DNA of 64,000 nucleotides from Pygmaiobacter massiliensis (lineage in GTDB: Bacteria; Bacillota; Clostridia; Oscillospirales; Ruminococcaceae). The notes under the pieces are model-generated. The model did not search any database and was not told the origin of the DNA. It saw nothing but the letters and a program-made list of their open reading frames with translations. The stretch is taken from positions 1,381,166-1,445,165 of the forward strand of contig NZ_OAML01000003.1 in the NCBI RefSeq assembly GCF_900199435.1, in the 5' to 3' direction. Every line of letters starts with the position of its first letter. Position 1 is the stretch's first letter. Positions 1-9,035 of this stretch are shown one piece after another. Both the position numbers and the translations under genes were made by a program.

Positions 1-1
1 A

Positions 2-112
2 TGGCTTTTAGCAGTCGTTGACTATACGCCCAAAGAAAGGCGATTCGGTTCCTCTGTGATTATTTCCACCCGTTTGAGCGCAGAGAAGGACGGCGGCTCA
101 AAGAAAAAATAA
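2..112 (+). CDS. C-terminal end of an unidentified protein (partial)
   Basis: One frame is open from the left edge for 36 codons and stops at TAA 110-112. The visible tail has a hydrophobic start (WLLAVVDYTP) and a charged end (GGSKKK). I do not recognise the family. It reads like the end of a real gene because a hairpin follows immediately, but with so little sequence it could be chance. Confidence 0.25.
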   Translation, partial: WLLAVVDYTPKERRFGSSVIISTRLSAEKDGGSKKK

Positions 113-163
113 AAGCAGAGTGTGCTCATGAGGATACTCGAATCCAATAAGGACACTCTGCTT
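113..163 (+). terminator. Possible terminator hairpin after the truncated gene
   Basis: An 11-bp inverted repeat (AAGCAGAGTGT at 113-123, ACACTCTGCTT at 153-163) encloses a 29-nt loop. There is no good T-run after it, so the terminator role is uncertain. The remaining bases 164-368 show no convincing gene. Confidence 0.3.
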
Positions 164-368
164 ATTCCAGGTGACTTGGAATTGGTAGTGGGAAGTGTTT
201 GTTAATGGACGTTTTTAATCGAGAATTGCGAAGAAAAATACAGTCGGTTAGATTGTAAATAGAACTTGTCCGCCTCGTGATAAAAACATTGTAATTGCGG
301 CAAGAACGACATAAGGGCGTGCTTTAGTCAGAAAGATATGGGGAGTAAGTAGGCAGCAGAGGAAAACT

Positions 369-1352
369 TCAGTTGCAGTTTTTGTTTGAAGAAAAAGGGG
401 GCTTTTCTTCAAGGCTAGTGTTTTCTGAAAAAAATTCCATCACACGGCTAATGACTTCATGTGCAATAGGCGAAAGGGTGGCGTCTTCCCGTTTGATCCA
501 TGCCATTTCAGAAAAGATAGTGCTGTTTGCAAGCTTTAACGTCCTCAGTGAAGAGTACTCACTTTCGAAGCCTTTTTGCATTCGTTCGAACGGATATGCG
601 GAATTGAGATAATAGCAATCAGTAGCGCCAAGCATTTCATAAATTGTGGAACGGGAAGAAGTGACAAACCGGCTGCTTGCAATCGGCAGGTGAAGTCTTT
701 CGTAAATGTCCGAATAAGGACCGGAGTCAATGTTTGCGTACATAACTGCGGGATATTTTTTGAGTTCATTCGCTGCGACAGTATCGCTTTCGGAAGAATA
801 AAGGGGGCATTTTGGCCCTACGGTGATAGCAATTTCCAACTTAGCAATGGGGTAATATTGTAGTTTTTTAGAGTGCAATTGGCGGACATAGGAGTTTTTA
901 TAGCAACTCCAGATTCGTACAAAGCCGAGTTCAACCATCTGGCTTGCAACCATATCAGCTATATTGTTCTCATGATCCTCATAATCTTCTATGCGAACTC
1001 CAACTGCGTGATATTTTTTGTAAAGATCCGCACAAATATGGTTTAAAAAATAAAAGCCCATGCTGGCAACAGAAAAAGAAAAGGTATGGCTGGAGTCCCC
1101 ACGCTTGATTAAGGTGTCAAGCTGCTGTAGCTGGGTCTGAATGGCTGAAATATAAGAGGTGAAAGTATGCCCGAAAGGAGTCAGCGAAACGCCACGATTG
1201 TTTCGCATGAAAATTTCATGCCCAACCTCTTTCTCCAGATTCATGATAGCCGTGGATAAAACAGATTGCGATAAAAAAAGGTTAGAAGCAGCTTTATTGA
1301 TCGAACCGGTTTTTGCCACTTCTATTACATATCTTAATTGAACCAAGGTCAT
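369..1352 (-). CDS. LysR family transcriptional regulator
   Basis: A 327-residue LysR-type regulator. The N-terminal winged helix-turn-helix covers roughly residues 1-65 (MTLVQLRYVIEVAKTGSINK, then SLFLSQSVLST-like recognition helix text), followed by a substrate-binding-like effector domain. I chose the ATG at 1352 because AAGGAG lies 6 nt upstream; the frame stays open 14 codons further up without a better site. It is divergent from the NhaC/flavoprotein operon starting at 1974, so by the usual LysR arrangement it probably controls that operon in response to a substrate or intermediate. The effector is unknown. Confidence 0.9.
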   Translation of the reverse strand: MTLVQLRYVIEVAKTGSINKAASNLFLSQSVLSTAIMNLEKEVGHEIFMRNNRGVSLTPFGHTFTSYISAIQTQLQQLDTLIKRGDSSHTFSFSVASMGFYFLNHICADLYKKYHAVGVRIEDYEDHENNIADMVASQMVELGFVRIWSCYKNSYVRQLHSKKLQYYPIAKLEIAITVGPKCPLYSSESDTVAANELKKYPAVMYANIDSGPYSDIYERLHLPIASSRFVTSSRSTIYEMLGATDCYYLNSAYPFERMQKGFESEYSSLRTLKLANSTIFSEMAWIKREDATLSPIAHEVISRVMEFFSENTSLEEKPPFSSNKNCN

Positions 1353-1760
1353 TGTAATCTCCTTATCTCTTTTGACGATAGCGGCTATTTGCATTATAAA
1401 GCGAATTGTTCAAAAAAACAAGAAAAGCAATATTTAAAAGGGTGATGCAAAGACGGAAAAACCTTCAGAGATAAAACGGGTTAAACTAATTTGTCACTAT
1501 TCACTAATCCGATCAAGAATTTCATAGGAAAAACGTTGAAATTTTGTTCATACAAAATTTTGATATCTGCAAATAGTATAACAGGGATCTGTAAAAAAGA
1601 TAACAAACACAAGTATGCTTTTAAAAACTAAACGATTTTCATGAAAAAAGAGAAAATAAAATTAATACCGAATTTTTATATAGTGTACAAGGGAAGACAA
1701 AAACTGCGTACAGAGCTTTTAAGCTGCAAAAATTTTAGAATGTCGATTTGCGACGCAATC

Positions 1761-1785
1761 CAGTTATCTTTTAAATAGATAACTG
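1761..1785. promoter_or_regulatory. Perfect 9-bp inverted repeat, possible operator
   Basis: CAGTTATCT and AGATAACTG are separated by TTTAAAT. A smaller palindrome, TTGCG-A-CGCAA, lies just upstream at 1748-1758. Both sit in the AT-rich 620-bp gap between the divergent LysR gene and the operon at 1974, about 190 bp before that start codon. No T-run follows, so this looks more like a protein-binding site than a terminator. I see no gene in the gap and no clear consensus promoter. Confidence 0.4.
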
Positions 1786-1973
1786 TTGCGCAAAAAACAT
1801 GTTGGTCGGTTTGATGTTTGTTCGATATAATGACAACTGTTGCTGGCAACAAACTTACAGGCCCCGCATACGGCGTGCTGAGTATCCATGTGCTTGTGTA
1901 AGTAGCGGAAGTGGACTCTCAAAAGGAGTTACGTGTGCAGGTTATTTTGCGTTTTATAAGGAGGCGGACAATC

Positions 1974-3350
1974 ATGTCAAATAAAAAAGACAGTGTTTCG
2001 ATTCAAGCGGAAAAGAATTATGGCTTTGCCGCATTTGCCCCCCTGTTTATCTTCATTGCGATCTATGTAGGCTGCGGTTTTTTCTTTACCGCTATCGGCA
2101 CACCAGATCCATTTAAACAGGTGCCCAGAAACTTTGCATTGATCGTAGCTATTATAGTTGCACTTTTAATGGGAAAACGCAAGTTTTCAGTTAAATTTGA
2201 TAGCTGCTGCGAAAAGATGGCTAGCCCCGGCTTAATGACTATGTTTATGGTACTGATTTTTGCTGGTATTTTTGCAGGCACCACCAAGGCAATGGGGGCA
2301 GTAAGCTCTACCACAAACCTTGGTTTAAGTTTGCTTCCGCCGAGTTTTTTAGTTCCCAGCTTATTCTTGATTTCGGCTGTTCTTGCCACAGTGATGGGCA
2401 CCCACATGGGAACCATTGCCGCTATCGGTCCAGTCGCAGTGGGATTAGCACAGGCGACCGGACTTGATACCGGGCTTGCTATGGCTGCCGTAGTGGGCGG
2501 CGGCATGTTTGGCGATAACCTCTCCATTATTTCGGATACAACTATCGTAGCAACCAGAAGTGCTGGATGCCAAATGAAGGACAAGTTTCGTATGAATTTT
2601 GCGATTGCTGTTCCTGCAGCTATTGTGACAATGATTGTTTATGGGGTGATGACTTCTGGCGCTGTAGTTGCAGCGGGAGATTACGCCTACGAGCTAATAA
2701 AGATTGTCCCATATGTAGCGGTATTGGTGCTTGCAGTAGCGGGTATGGATGTAATTATTGTACTGATTGCCGGAACTCTGCTTTCCGGTGTGATTGGTAT
2801 GGTTACTGGCACACTGACTATTGTGACCTTCTCTCAGGCTGTTGCCAGCGGCGCAGCCAGTATGCTGGATACTATTTTCATTGCGCTGATGCTGAAAGCT
2901 ATTGTGGGCTTGGTAGAAGATATGGGCGGATTGCACAGCTTGGCGGTCATGGCTCACAAGAATATTAAAAGCCGGCGTGGAGCCCAGTATTTTATGGGCT
3001 TGCTGGTTGGCATCATTGACTTCTTTGTAGGAAATAACACCGTTTGTATTCTGCTTTCGGCACCATTGTGCAAGCCGATTGCAAAAAAGTTTAGAGTTGC
3101 CCCCGAACGGTTTGCATCCATCTTAGATATTTTTGCATGCATTATTCCGGGACTTTCTCCCATTGGCACCGGAATGCTGATGGCAACCTCTTTAGCAGGA
3201 CTGGATTCGCCCTTCGAAATTATTAAATATTCCTTTTATGTGGTGTTTTTGCTGATTGCGGTGTGTGCTACCATTCAGTTTAATCTGTTGCGTACTAAAG
3301 AAGAGATTGCGGGTAATGAATTTTATCCCGAGTTAGAAGAAGTAGCTTGA
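1974..3350 (+). CDS. NhaC-type Na+/H+ antiporter or related transporter
   Basis: A 458-residue polytopic membrane protein with about eleven to twelve hydrophobic segments, typical of the NhaC/ArsB-like ion transporter group. GGGMFGDNLSIISDTTIVAT, seen near residue 190, is a hallmark of NhaC proteins. The start at 1974 is set by AAGGAGG 8 nt upstream; 21 codons of open frame further up are not needed. It is the first gene of the operon. Relatives exchange Na+ for H+, and some move amino or organic acids (malate/lactate antiport), so it could instead import the compound that the operon degrades. Confidence 0.85.
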   Translation: MSNKKDSVSIQAEKNYGFAAFAPLFIFIAIYVGCGFFFTAIGTPDPFKQVPRNFALIVAIIVALLMGKRKFSVKFDSCCEKMASPGLMTMFMVLIFAGIFAGTTKAMGAVSSTTNLGLSLLPPSFLVPSLFLISAVLATVMGTHMGTIAAIGPVAVGLAQATGLDTGLAMAAVVGGGMFGDNLSIISDTTIVATRSAGCQMKDKFRMNFAIAVPAAIVTMIVYGVMTSGAVVAAGDYAYELIKIVPYVAVLVLAVAGMDVIIVLIAGTLLSGVIGMVTGTLTIVTFSQAVASGAASMLDTIFIALMLKAIVGLVEDMGGLHSLAVMAHKNIKSRRGAQYFMGLLVGIIDFFVGNNTVCILLSAPLCKPIAKKFRVAPERFASILDIFACIIPGLSPIGTGMLMATSLAGLDSPFEIIKYSFYVVFLLIAVCATIQFNLLRTKEEIAGNEFYPELEEVA

Positions 3351-3383
3351 GTTTTAAATACCGGCAAAAGAAAGGACCTTACC

Positions 3384-4079
3384 ATGTTGAAAGAATTCAC
3401 TGAAAAACACCACGCATTTCTGGCAGCAACTTTTTATACACTGCTGACTGAAAAATATCAGGAGCGAGGCGAAGCGGCTTTTGTATTGGCGACTCAGCGT
3501 TATGCTGAGCAGCGTGGATCGCGCATGGCGCAGCGAGCCATTCGAGATGGAAAGCCTCTGACATTTGCAACGTATCGGGAATATGGCGAGTGGGTCAATA
3601 CCCAGAGCGTAAAAGATGAAGGCTGCGACAACCAAGGATATATGGTTTCTTATCAGCCCGATTTTGACGAACGAGTGACCCAGTGCCCGTGGGCGACGCA
3701 ATTCCGCGAAATGAATATGTCTAAAGCCGGAACGGTTTACTGTACCCATTTGGACAAGTCAATTGTGCGCGGATTCAATCCCTATCTGGTATTTGAAGTT
3801 CCTCAGAGCATGCACGAGCATGATTGCTGTATCCAAACAGCCCGCAATGCTAATATTCCTGATGGAACGGTATTTCAGAAGCACAAAGAATATCTGAAGG
3901 GATTCGATTATCATTGTGCACACAGCTACAAAACCTATTCTCAGATTATAACAGCAATTTTTGCGACCGGCGGTGCAGCAATCAGCGCAGAGGTTCTTAA
4001 ACGTTTTGCAGATGCTTACGGCAGCGATATGGCAGACGTCCTGACTCGTTATCAGGACACGGATTTTAATCTTATTTAA
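3384..4079 (+). CDS. ATC hydrolase-like protein (L-2-amino-thiazoline-4-carboxylate hydrolase family)
   Basis: A 231-residue soluble protein that I place in the ATC_hydrolase family from its overall pattern: an N-terminal helical half (MLKEFTEKHHAFLAATFYTL) and a C-terminal half with conserved Cys, His and acidic positions around QCPWATQF, VYCTHLDKSIVRGFNP and MHEHDCCIQ. The named member in Pseudomonas opens the thiazoline ring of ATC to N-carbamoyl-cysteine on the way to cysteine. Many clostridial members sit beside flavoproteins and have no tested function. The gene lies 33 nt after the transporter and 31 nt before the flavoprotein, so it is part of one operon. Confidence 0.65.
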   Translation: MLKEFTEKHHAFLAATFYTLLTEKYQERGEAAFVLATQRYAEQRGSRMAQRAIRDGKPLTFATYREYGEWVNTQSVKDEGCDNQGYMVSYQPDFDERVTQCPWATQFREMNMSKAGTVYCTHLDKSIVRGFNPYLVFEVPQSMHEHDCCIQTARNANIPDGTVFQKHKEYLKGFDYHCAHSYKTYSQIITAIFATGGAAISAEVLKRFADAYGSDMADVLTRYQDTDFNLI

Positions 4080-4110
4080 GTACAATTTTGATACGGAAAG
4101 GATGGCTACC

Positions 4111-5925
4111 ATGCTGAAAGTAGCAGAAAAGATTTTTACGGATGTTCTCGTTGTCGGCGGCGGCGGTGCAGCGTGTACTGCCGCAGTAGCAGCGGCAAGA
4201 AACGGCGCTAAAGTTGCTTTGGTCTCCAAGGGAAAAACCGGCAACAGCGGCAACACAATCATGATTGGCGGTTCCTATGGGATGGACGGCGAAAGTGCCT
4301 ACCATGATTATCATATTGAAGAGGCCGACCCGACTTTTACAAAAGAGGAAATGTTTAAGTCGATTGTCAATGATGGCTTTAATCTCAGCGACCAGAATTT
4401 GGTGGAGCAGTTTATTGAAGAAAGCCCCCGTATTGTTTATGAGGTAAAGGAATGGGGCGAAGAAATCGGTGAAAAATTCCGTTTTTATGCCCCGGCAAAC
4501 TGGGATGTAACAGGCCGCAGCATGGGCCGCGCCCTGCTTGCAGGCGTAAAAAAGACCCCAGGAGTTTCCATCTACGACGACGTGGCTATTGTGGAACTGC
4601 TGAAAAACGGTGAGCAGGTTACCGGCGCATTGGGCATTGAGCTTTATACCGGCAGGCTGCTACAATTTGAGGCAAAGGCAACCATTTTAGGTACCGGCGG
4701 CTTTCAGCCGTACACACTGAAAAACACGAATACCGATATGACCGGCGACGGTCAGGCGATGGCTTATCGTGCCGGTGCAAAGCTGGCAGATATGGAATTC
4801 ATGCTCTTTTTGATGTCCGCCATTGAGCCGAATAATATGAGAGGTTCCATTCTACCCGCGATTTGTACGTTCCGTCGGGCGTTTAACTATGACCCGGTGG
4901 ACTGCAACGGCGATAAAATTGAGGTTCCGGAAGCATTGCGCGAAATGGAGGCAACCAGCGAAATGAGCAAGCTGGTGCATATGTTCTATTTCGGCAGGGT
5001 CATCAATCAGGGCCGTGGCTCGAAAAACGGCGGTATTTATTTTGATTTCAGCCGTTTCACCGACGAAGAAATTGATACGATGTTCGATGCGGTTATGGAG
5101 CATTTCGACGGCTTCTATCGCCACGGATATTATCATGGCGAGAGCGTGATAGAATATCGTGAGATGGCCAAGAAAAAACGAAAAATCGAAGTGGGCCTTT
5201 CCAGCGAGTACAGTGTAGGCGGTATCTTTATCGATGAAAACATGTTTACAGGTGTTCCGGGGTTGTATGCTGCCGGCGAGGTTGCCAGTGGAGCCTTTGG
5301 CGCAAACCGCGTAGCGGATGCTGTGACTGAGATGATTGTCCAGGGCTATAAAGCCGGCGAGGTTGCAGCGCAGCGCACTGCAGCGCAGGAATTGGTCGGT
5401 ACGGCATCGGAATCGGTTGAACAGGCTGTGGGGATGATTCAGAGCCTTCTCGATAACGACTCCAATGTAACGGTAGGTCAGCTGCTGCACCAGATGGAAA
5501 CTGTCACGGATGATGCTTTGGGCATGGTGCGTAATCAGGAACGCCTGGAAAAGGGATTGGATATCTACCATCAACTGGACGAGGCAGTCGAAAAGGTTGT
5601 AATTCATTCTAAAAGCTTGGTGTACAACCGTGAACTGATGCAGGCACTGCAGGTGAAAAATCTGGTGACCTGTTCTCGCGTGGCAACTGAAATGGCTTTG
5701 GCAAGAAAAGAAAGTCGCGGATTGCATCTGCGCGAGGACTATCCTTATATTGACAATGTGGATTGGCAGGTTCGCCTGCTGGCGCACTGCGAAGACGGCA
5801 AAGATATTCTGGAGAAAAAGGTTCCTGATGTTACCAAAATTCCACTTCGCAAGCCGGAAAAAATCGACTATGAGTCGTTTATCTTGGAAGAGGATTTGGG
5901 AATGAAGAATCTGGAGGAGAAATAA
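4111..5925 (+). CDS. FAD-dependent fumarate reductase/succinate dehydrogenase-like flavoprotein
   Basis: A 604-residue member of the SdhA/FrdA/NadB flavoprotein family. The dinucleotide-binding motif VVGGGGAACTAAVAA lies near the N-terminus, and the characteristic GLYAAGEVASGAFGANR for FAD is near residue 390. The His that binds FAD covalently in SdhA/FrdA appears to be Asn (SGNT), so FAD is probably non-covalent. There is no signal peptide. The start at 4111 has AAGGA about 8 nt upstream; an in-frame ATG at 4102 overlaps that site. The 2Fe-2S gene overlaps its stop by one base, so the two are likely a soluble oxidoreductase pair. The substrate is unknown. Confidence 0.85.
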   Translation: MLKVAEKIFTDVLVVGGGGAACTAAVAAARNGAKVALVSKGKTGNSGNTIMIGGSYGMDGESAYHDYHIEEADPTFTKEEMFKSIVNDGFNLSDQNLVEQFIEESPRIVYEVKEWGEEIGEKFRFYAPANWDVTGRSMGRALLAGVKKTPGVSIYDDVAIVELLKNGEQVTGALGIELYTGRLLQFEAKATILGTGGFQPYTLKNTNTDMTGDGQAMAYRAGAKLADMEFMLFLMSAIEPNNMRGSILPAICTFRRAFNYDPVDCNGDKIEVPEALREMEATSEMSKLVHMFYFGRVINQGRGSKNGGIYFDFSRFTDEEIDTMFDAVMEHFDGFYRHGYYHGESVIEYREMAKKKRKIEVGLSSEYSVGGIFIDENMFTGVPGLYAAGEVASGAFGANRVADAVTEMIVQGYKAGEVAAQRTAAQELVGTASESVEQAVGMIQSLLDNDSNVTVGQLLHQMETVTDDALGMVRNQERLEKGLDIYHQLDEAVEKVVIHSKSLVYNRELMQALQVKNLVTCSRVATEMALARKESRGLHLREDYPYIDNVDWQVRLLAHCEDGKDILEKKVPDVTKIPLRKPEKIDYESFILEEDLGMKNLEEK

Positions 5926-6233
5926 TGACTGCTAAAATTTATCGATTTGATCCCACGATTGACAAGCAGCCGCACTATGATGCTTTTGAGCTTGACATCA
6001 AAGCGGAAGATTGCATGACTGTTATGGATCTGCTGACTTATATCGCAGACAATTTAGATGGTTCTTTAAGCTTTTTCTCCCACAGTGCTTGTCAGCACGG
6101 CATCTGCGGCCGCTGCGGAGTGAAATGCAACGGTAAGCCGGGGCTTGCATGCGAGACAGTACTAACCGGAGAAGATGTCACGATTGAGCCGATAAAGGCA
6201 GACGTGGTAAAGGACTTAGTCGTCAAAAATTAA
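5925..6233 (+). CDS. Stand-alone 2Fe-2S ferredoxin-like subunit
   Basis: A 102-residue protein matching only the N-terminal plant-ferredoxin-type domain of SdhB/FrdB. The cluster ligands are Cys56, Cys61, Cys64 and Cys76 (CQHGICGRC then LAC). Normal SdhB/FrdB continues with a second domain holding 4Fe-4S and 3Fe-4S clusters; here the protein simply ends, followed by a strong hairpin, so this is a natural short form rather than a frameshift. The TAATG overlap with the flavoprotein points to translational coupling and a shared electron-transfer complex. Confidence 0.85.
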   Translation: MTAKIYRFDPTIDKQPHYDAFELDIKAEDCMTVMDLLTYIADNLDGSLSFFSHSACQHGICGRCGVKCNGKPGLACETVLTGEDVTIEPIKADVVKDLVVKN

Positions 6234-6255
6234 ACCAAAGGGAAAAGCTTCCCTG

Positions 6256-6297
6256 AATTGTGGGATGAGGAAAGCCTTATCCCACAATTTTATTTGT
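6256..6297 (+). terminator. Strong hairpin inside the operon (partial terminator)
   Basis: An 11-bp perfect stem (AATTGTGGGAT / ATCCCACAATT), extended by four more pairs around an AAAG loop, is followed by TTTATTTG. It lies between the 2Fe-2S gene and the cysteine desulfidase gene and could lower expression of the last two genes or end a shorter transcript. Confidence 0.75.
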
Positions 6298-6313
6298 AAT
6301 AAGGAGTAATATC

Positions 6314-7597
6314 ATGGAAAGAAACAGCTTGCAGTATCAGACGTATTTGCGCATTTTAGAAAGAGAACTCGTGCCGGCAATGGGATGTACCGAGCCGATT
6401 GCGATCGCATACTGTGCAGCAAAAGCTCGCGCGGTGCTGGGAAAGATTCCAGATACAATTCATGTAATCGCTAGCGGAAACATTATTAAAAACGTGAAAA
6501 GTGTCATTGTGCCAAATACTAACGGCGGCAGGGGAATTGAAGTTGCTGCGGCAGTGGGTGTGCTGGGCGGAGACGAGAGCAAAGCTTTAGAAGTGATCGC
6601 GTCGGTTTCGGACGAAGTGAAACAAAGTCTTGCGGATTATCTAAAAAACGCAAAAATTACTGTCTGTCCTGCAGAATCAGAGTATGTATTGGACATTACT
6701 GTTCGGGTGTCCACAGGCGGTCACTGTGCAGAGGTGCGGGCAGTGAATGAACATACAAATCTAGTGCTGGTCAGCAAGGACAATGAAGTTCTGGAAGAAA
6801 AAGCAATTACTGCAGCAGAAAACTCTGACATTCCCGATTATACAGTGTTGTCGGTAAATGATATTTACGAATTTGCGAACACAGCAAACGTGAATGACGT
6901 GAAAAAGATATTGGACCGTCAGATCGAGATGAACAGCGCTATTTCGGCAGAAGGGCTGAACAAAAGTTATGGAGCTAATATCGGCAAAGTATTGCTGGAT
7001 ACTTATGGCAACGATGTGCGGATTCGTGCTAGAGCATGTGCAGCAGCAGGTTCGGATGCCCGAATGAATGGCTGTGAACTCCCGGTAGTGATCAACTCGG
7101 GTAGTGGCAACCAAGGGATGACGACTTCACTGCCAGTTATTGAATTTGCAAAAGAACTTGGAGTAGAACAGGAAAAATTGTATCGAGCTCTGTTACTCTC
7201 CAATCTGCTGACACTGCACCAAAAAACCGGAATTGGCAGACTTTCAGCGTACTGCGGCGCGGTCAGTGCGGGCGCTGGTGCGGGCGCTGGAATCGCCTAC
7301 CTGAAGGGGGCGAATTTGCCCGCCATTAAGCAAACTTTAATTAATGCGCTGGCTATTACCTCAGGGATTATTTGCGATGGCGCAAAGTCGTCCTGTGCCG
7401 CGAAGATTGCTACTGCGGTAGACGCAGGCATTCTCGGTTATGAAATGTGTCAGAATAATCAGCGTTTCTGCGGCGGTGACGGCATTGTGGAAGATGATGT
7501 GGAGAGTACCATTCGCAATGTGGGGATTTTGGGCAAAGTAGGAATGAGGGAAACTGACCGAGTCATTATGCGCATGATGACGGGGCAAAATCAGTAA
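6314..7597 (+). CDS. cyuA: L-cysteine desulfidase family protein (CyuA/YhaM-like)
   Basis: A 427-residue member of the UPF0597/CyuA family, which cleaves L-cysteine to pyruvate, sulfide and ammonia with a 4Fe-4S cluster. Conserved cysteines are visible in AMGCTEPIA (Cys25), in the SDARMNGCELP region and in ICDGAKSSCAAK, with the glycine-rich NSGSGNQG segment between. The length is normal. AAGGAG precedes the ATG. It is followed 10 nt later by an M20 amidohydrolase. A paralogue lies at 19787-21079. Older annotation calls this family serine dehydratase alpha subunit, so the substrate could also be another beta-substituted amino acid. Confidence 0.85.
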   Translation: MERNSLQYQTYLRILERELVPAMGCTEPIAIAYCAAKARAVLGKIPDTIHVIASGNIIKNVKSVIVPNTNGGRGIEVAAAVGVLGGDESKALEVIASVSDEVKQSLADYLKNAKITVCPAESEYVLDITVRVSTGGHCAEVRAVNEHTNLVLVSKDNEVLEEKAITAAENSDIPDYTVLSVNDIYEFANTANVNDVKKILDRQIEMNSAISAEGLNKSYGANIGKVLLDTYGNDVRIRARACAAAGSDARMNGCELPVVINSGSGNQGMTTSLPVIEFAKELGVEQEKLYRALLLSNLLTLHQKTGIGRLSAYCGAVSAGAGAGAGIAYLKGANLPAIKQTLINALAITSGIICDGAKSSCAAKIATAVDAGILGYEMCQNNQRFCGGDGIVEDDVESTIRNVGILGKVGMRETDRVIMRMMTGQNQ

Positions 7598-7607
7598 GGA
7601 GAATCCT

Positions 7608-8789
7608 ATGGAAATACAAGAACAAATAGATCAAGATCTACCTTATCTCTACGAAATTCGGCATAAATTGCATCAGAATCCGGAATTGGGGCACTGCGAG
7701 ATTGCAACCAGTGAACTGATTCGTCAAGAACTGAAATCGTACGGTGTTGAGATACTGGAATACGGTTTGACTACCGGGGTGGTCGGCATTATTCGCGGCC
7801 AGCTGTCGGGCGAGTGCATTGCCCTACGAGCGGATATTGACGCGCTGCCGATTCAGGAACAGACAGCGTTGCCGTTTGCTTCCCGCAAGAACGGAATATC
7901 ACACGCCTGCGGGCATGATATTCATACAACTGCCCTGTTGGGGTGCGCTAAGACGCTGTCAGGCAGGCGTGACAAACTACATGGAAGTATTTTGCTGATT
8001 TTTCAATGTGCAGAAGAAACCTGTGACGGGGCGGCCACAATGCTGGAGCAGGGGGTGCTTTCAACTGTAAAAGCAGAGGCCTTGATAGGTCTGCATTGTG
8101 CTCCGGCTTTGCCGGTGGGTAAGATAGGGGTGCTGGCAGGAACCAGTAATGCCAGCTGCGATACAATTACCATTGAAGTGAAGGGAAAAGGGGGACATGG
8201 TGCCCATCCATACCTGTGTGTGGACCCGATTACAGTCAGTGCCTATCTTTTAACTCAGTTGCAAACGATTGTAAGCAGGGAAAACCGTCCGACTCAACCC
8301 GCAGTTTTGACGTTTGGGCAGATTAACGGGGGAACTGCTCCCAATATTATTCCGGATATGGTCACTTTGAAGGGGACGCTTCGTACTTTTGACGAGTCGG
8401 TTAGGCAGCATCATTTAGCGGCAATAAAACGCCTAAGCGCGAACTGCTGTGAGGCGATGAGAGCCTCATGTGAGATAAAGGCGGAAAAGGGGATGCCGCC
8501 ACTCATTAATACGCCCGATATCTGTGAGGCTATTTGCCGAGAGGTTGAGCCAATTTTGGGAAAAACGTCGATTATCCGTGATTTACAGCCGTCTATGGGG
8601 TCAGATGACTTTTCCTGTCTGCAGCAGGCCTGTGGAGGCGTAGGCGTACAATTTTTGGTAGGCACCCAAATAAAAGAAATGCCTGAAACAGGGTTAGGAT
8701 TGCACGTTGCAGAAAACATTTTTCCGGATGAAGCAATAAAACCGGCTGTGTTGGCCTTAGTGGCTGCTGTAAAGGCCTGCGAGAATTAG
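7608..8789 (+). CDS. M20 family amidohydrolase (N-acyl-amino-acid/hippurate hydrolase type)
   Basis: A 393-residue metallo-amidohydrolase of the M20D group. The N-terminal signature LHQNPELG, the ALRADIDALPIQE stretch, the metal-binding HACGHDIHTTALLG and the catalytic AEE motif are all present, with a dimerisation domain in the middle and a second metal region at the end. It removes an acyl or related group from an amino acid. It lacks the pattern I would expect of carbamoylase-type M20 enzymes, so deacylation is more likely than decarbamoylation. Start: TAAGGAG 7 nt upstream. Last gene of the operon. Confidence 0.9.
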   Translation: MEIQEQIDQDLPYLYEIRHKLHQNPELGHCEIATSELIRQELKSYGVEILEYGLTTGVVGIIRGQLSGECIALRADIDALPIQEQTALPFASRKNGISHACGHDIHTTALLGCAKTLSGRRDKLHGSILLIFQCAEETCDGAATMLEQGVLSTVKAEALIGLHCAPALPVGKIGVLAGTSNASCDTITIEVKGKGGHGAHPYLCVDPITVSAYLLTQLQTIVSRENRPTQPAVLTFGQINGGTAPNIIPDMVTLKGTLRTFDESVRQHHLAAIKRLSANCCEAMRASCEIKAEKGMPPLINTPDICEAICREVEPILGKTSIIRDLQPSMGSDDFSCLQQACGGVGVQFLVGTQIKEMPETGLGLHVAENIFPDEAIKPAVLALVAAVKACEN

Positions 8790-8981
8790 AAAGCTGTATA
8801 GAGATGGACACATTCTAAGGGATTTACTTAATAAGCATAATAAAGTATTTCTATATTATGTTTATTTAAAGCTAAAAGTGAACTTAACTTAATTGATGCT
8901 GAAGGAATGCTTGAATCCCCAACGGCGCTCCTAAAATACTTATAATCCACATAAATAATATAGTAAACTCCTTTAAAAAGC

Positions 8982-9027
8982 GTGTCATTAAAGAAAAAGC
9001 AAACTCTAATGGCACTCTTTTTGTTTT
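8982..9027 (+). terminator. Possible terminator before the tRNA fragment
   Basis: A 9-bp stem with one G-T pair (GTGTCATTA / TAATGGCAC), a 16-nt loop and the tail TCTTTTTGTTTT. It probably ends island transcripts. Bases 8790-8981 hold no convincing gene. Confidence 0.5.
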
Positions 9028-9035
9028 CGATAATT

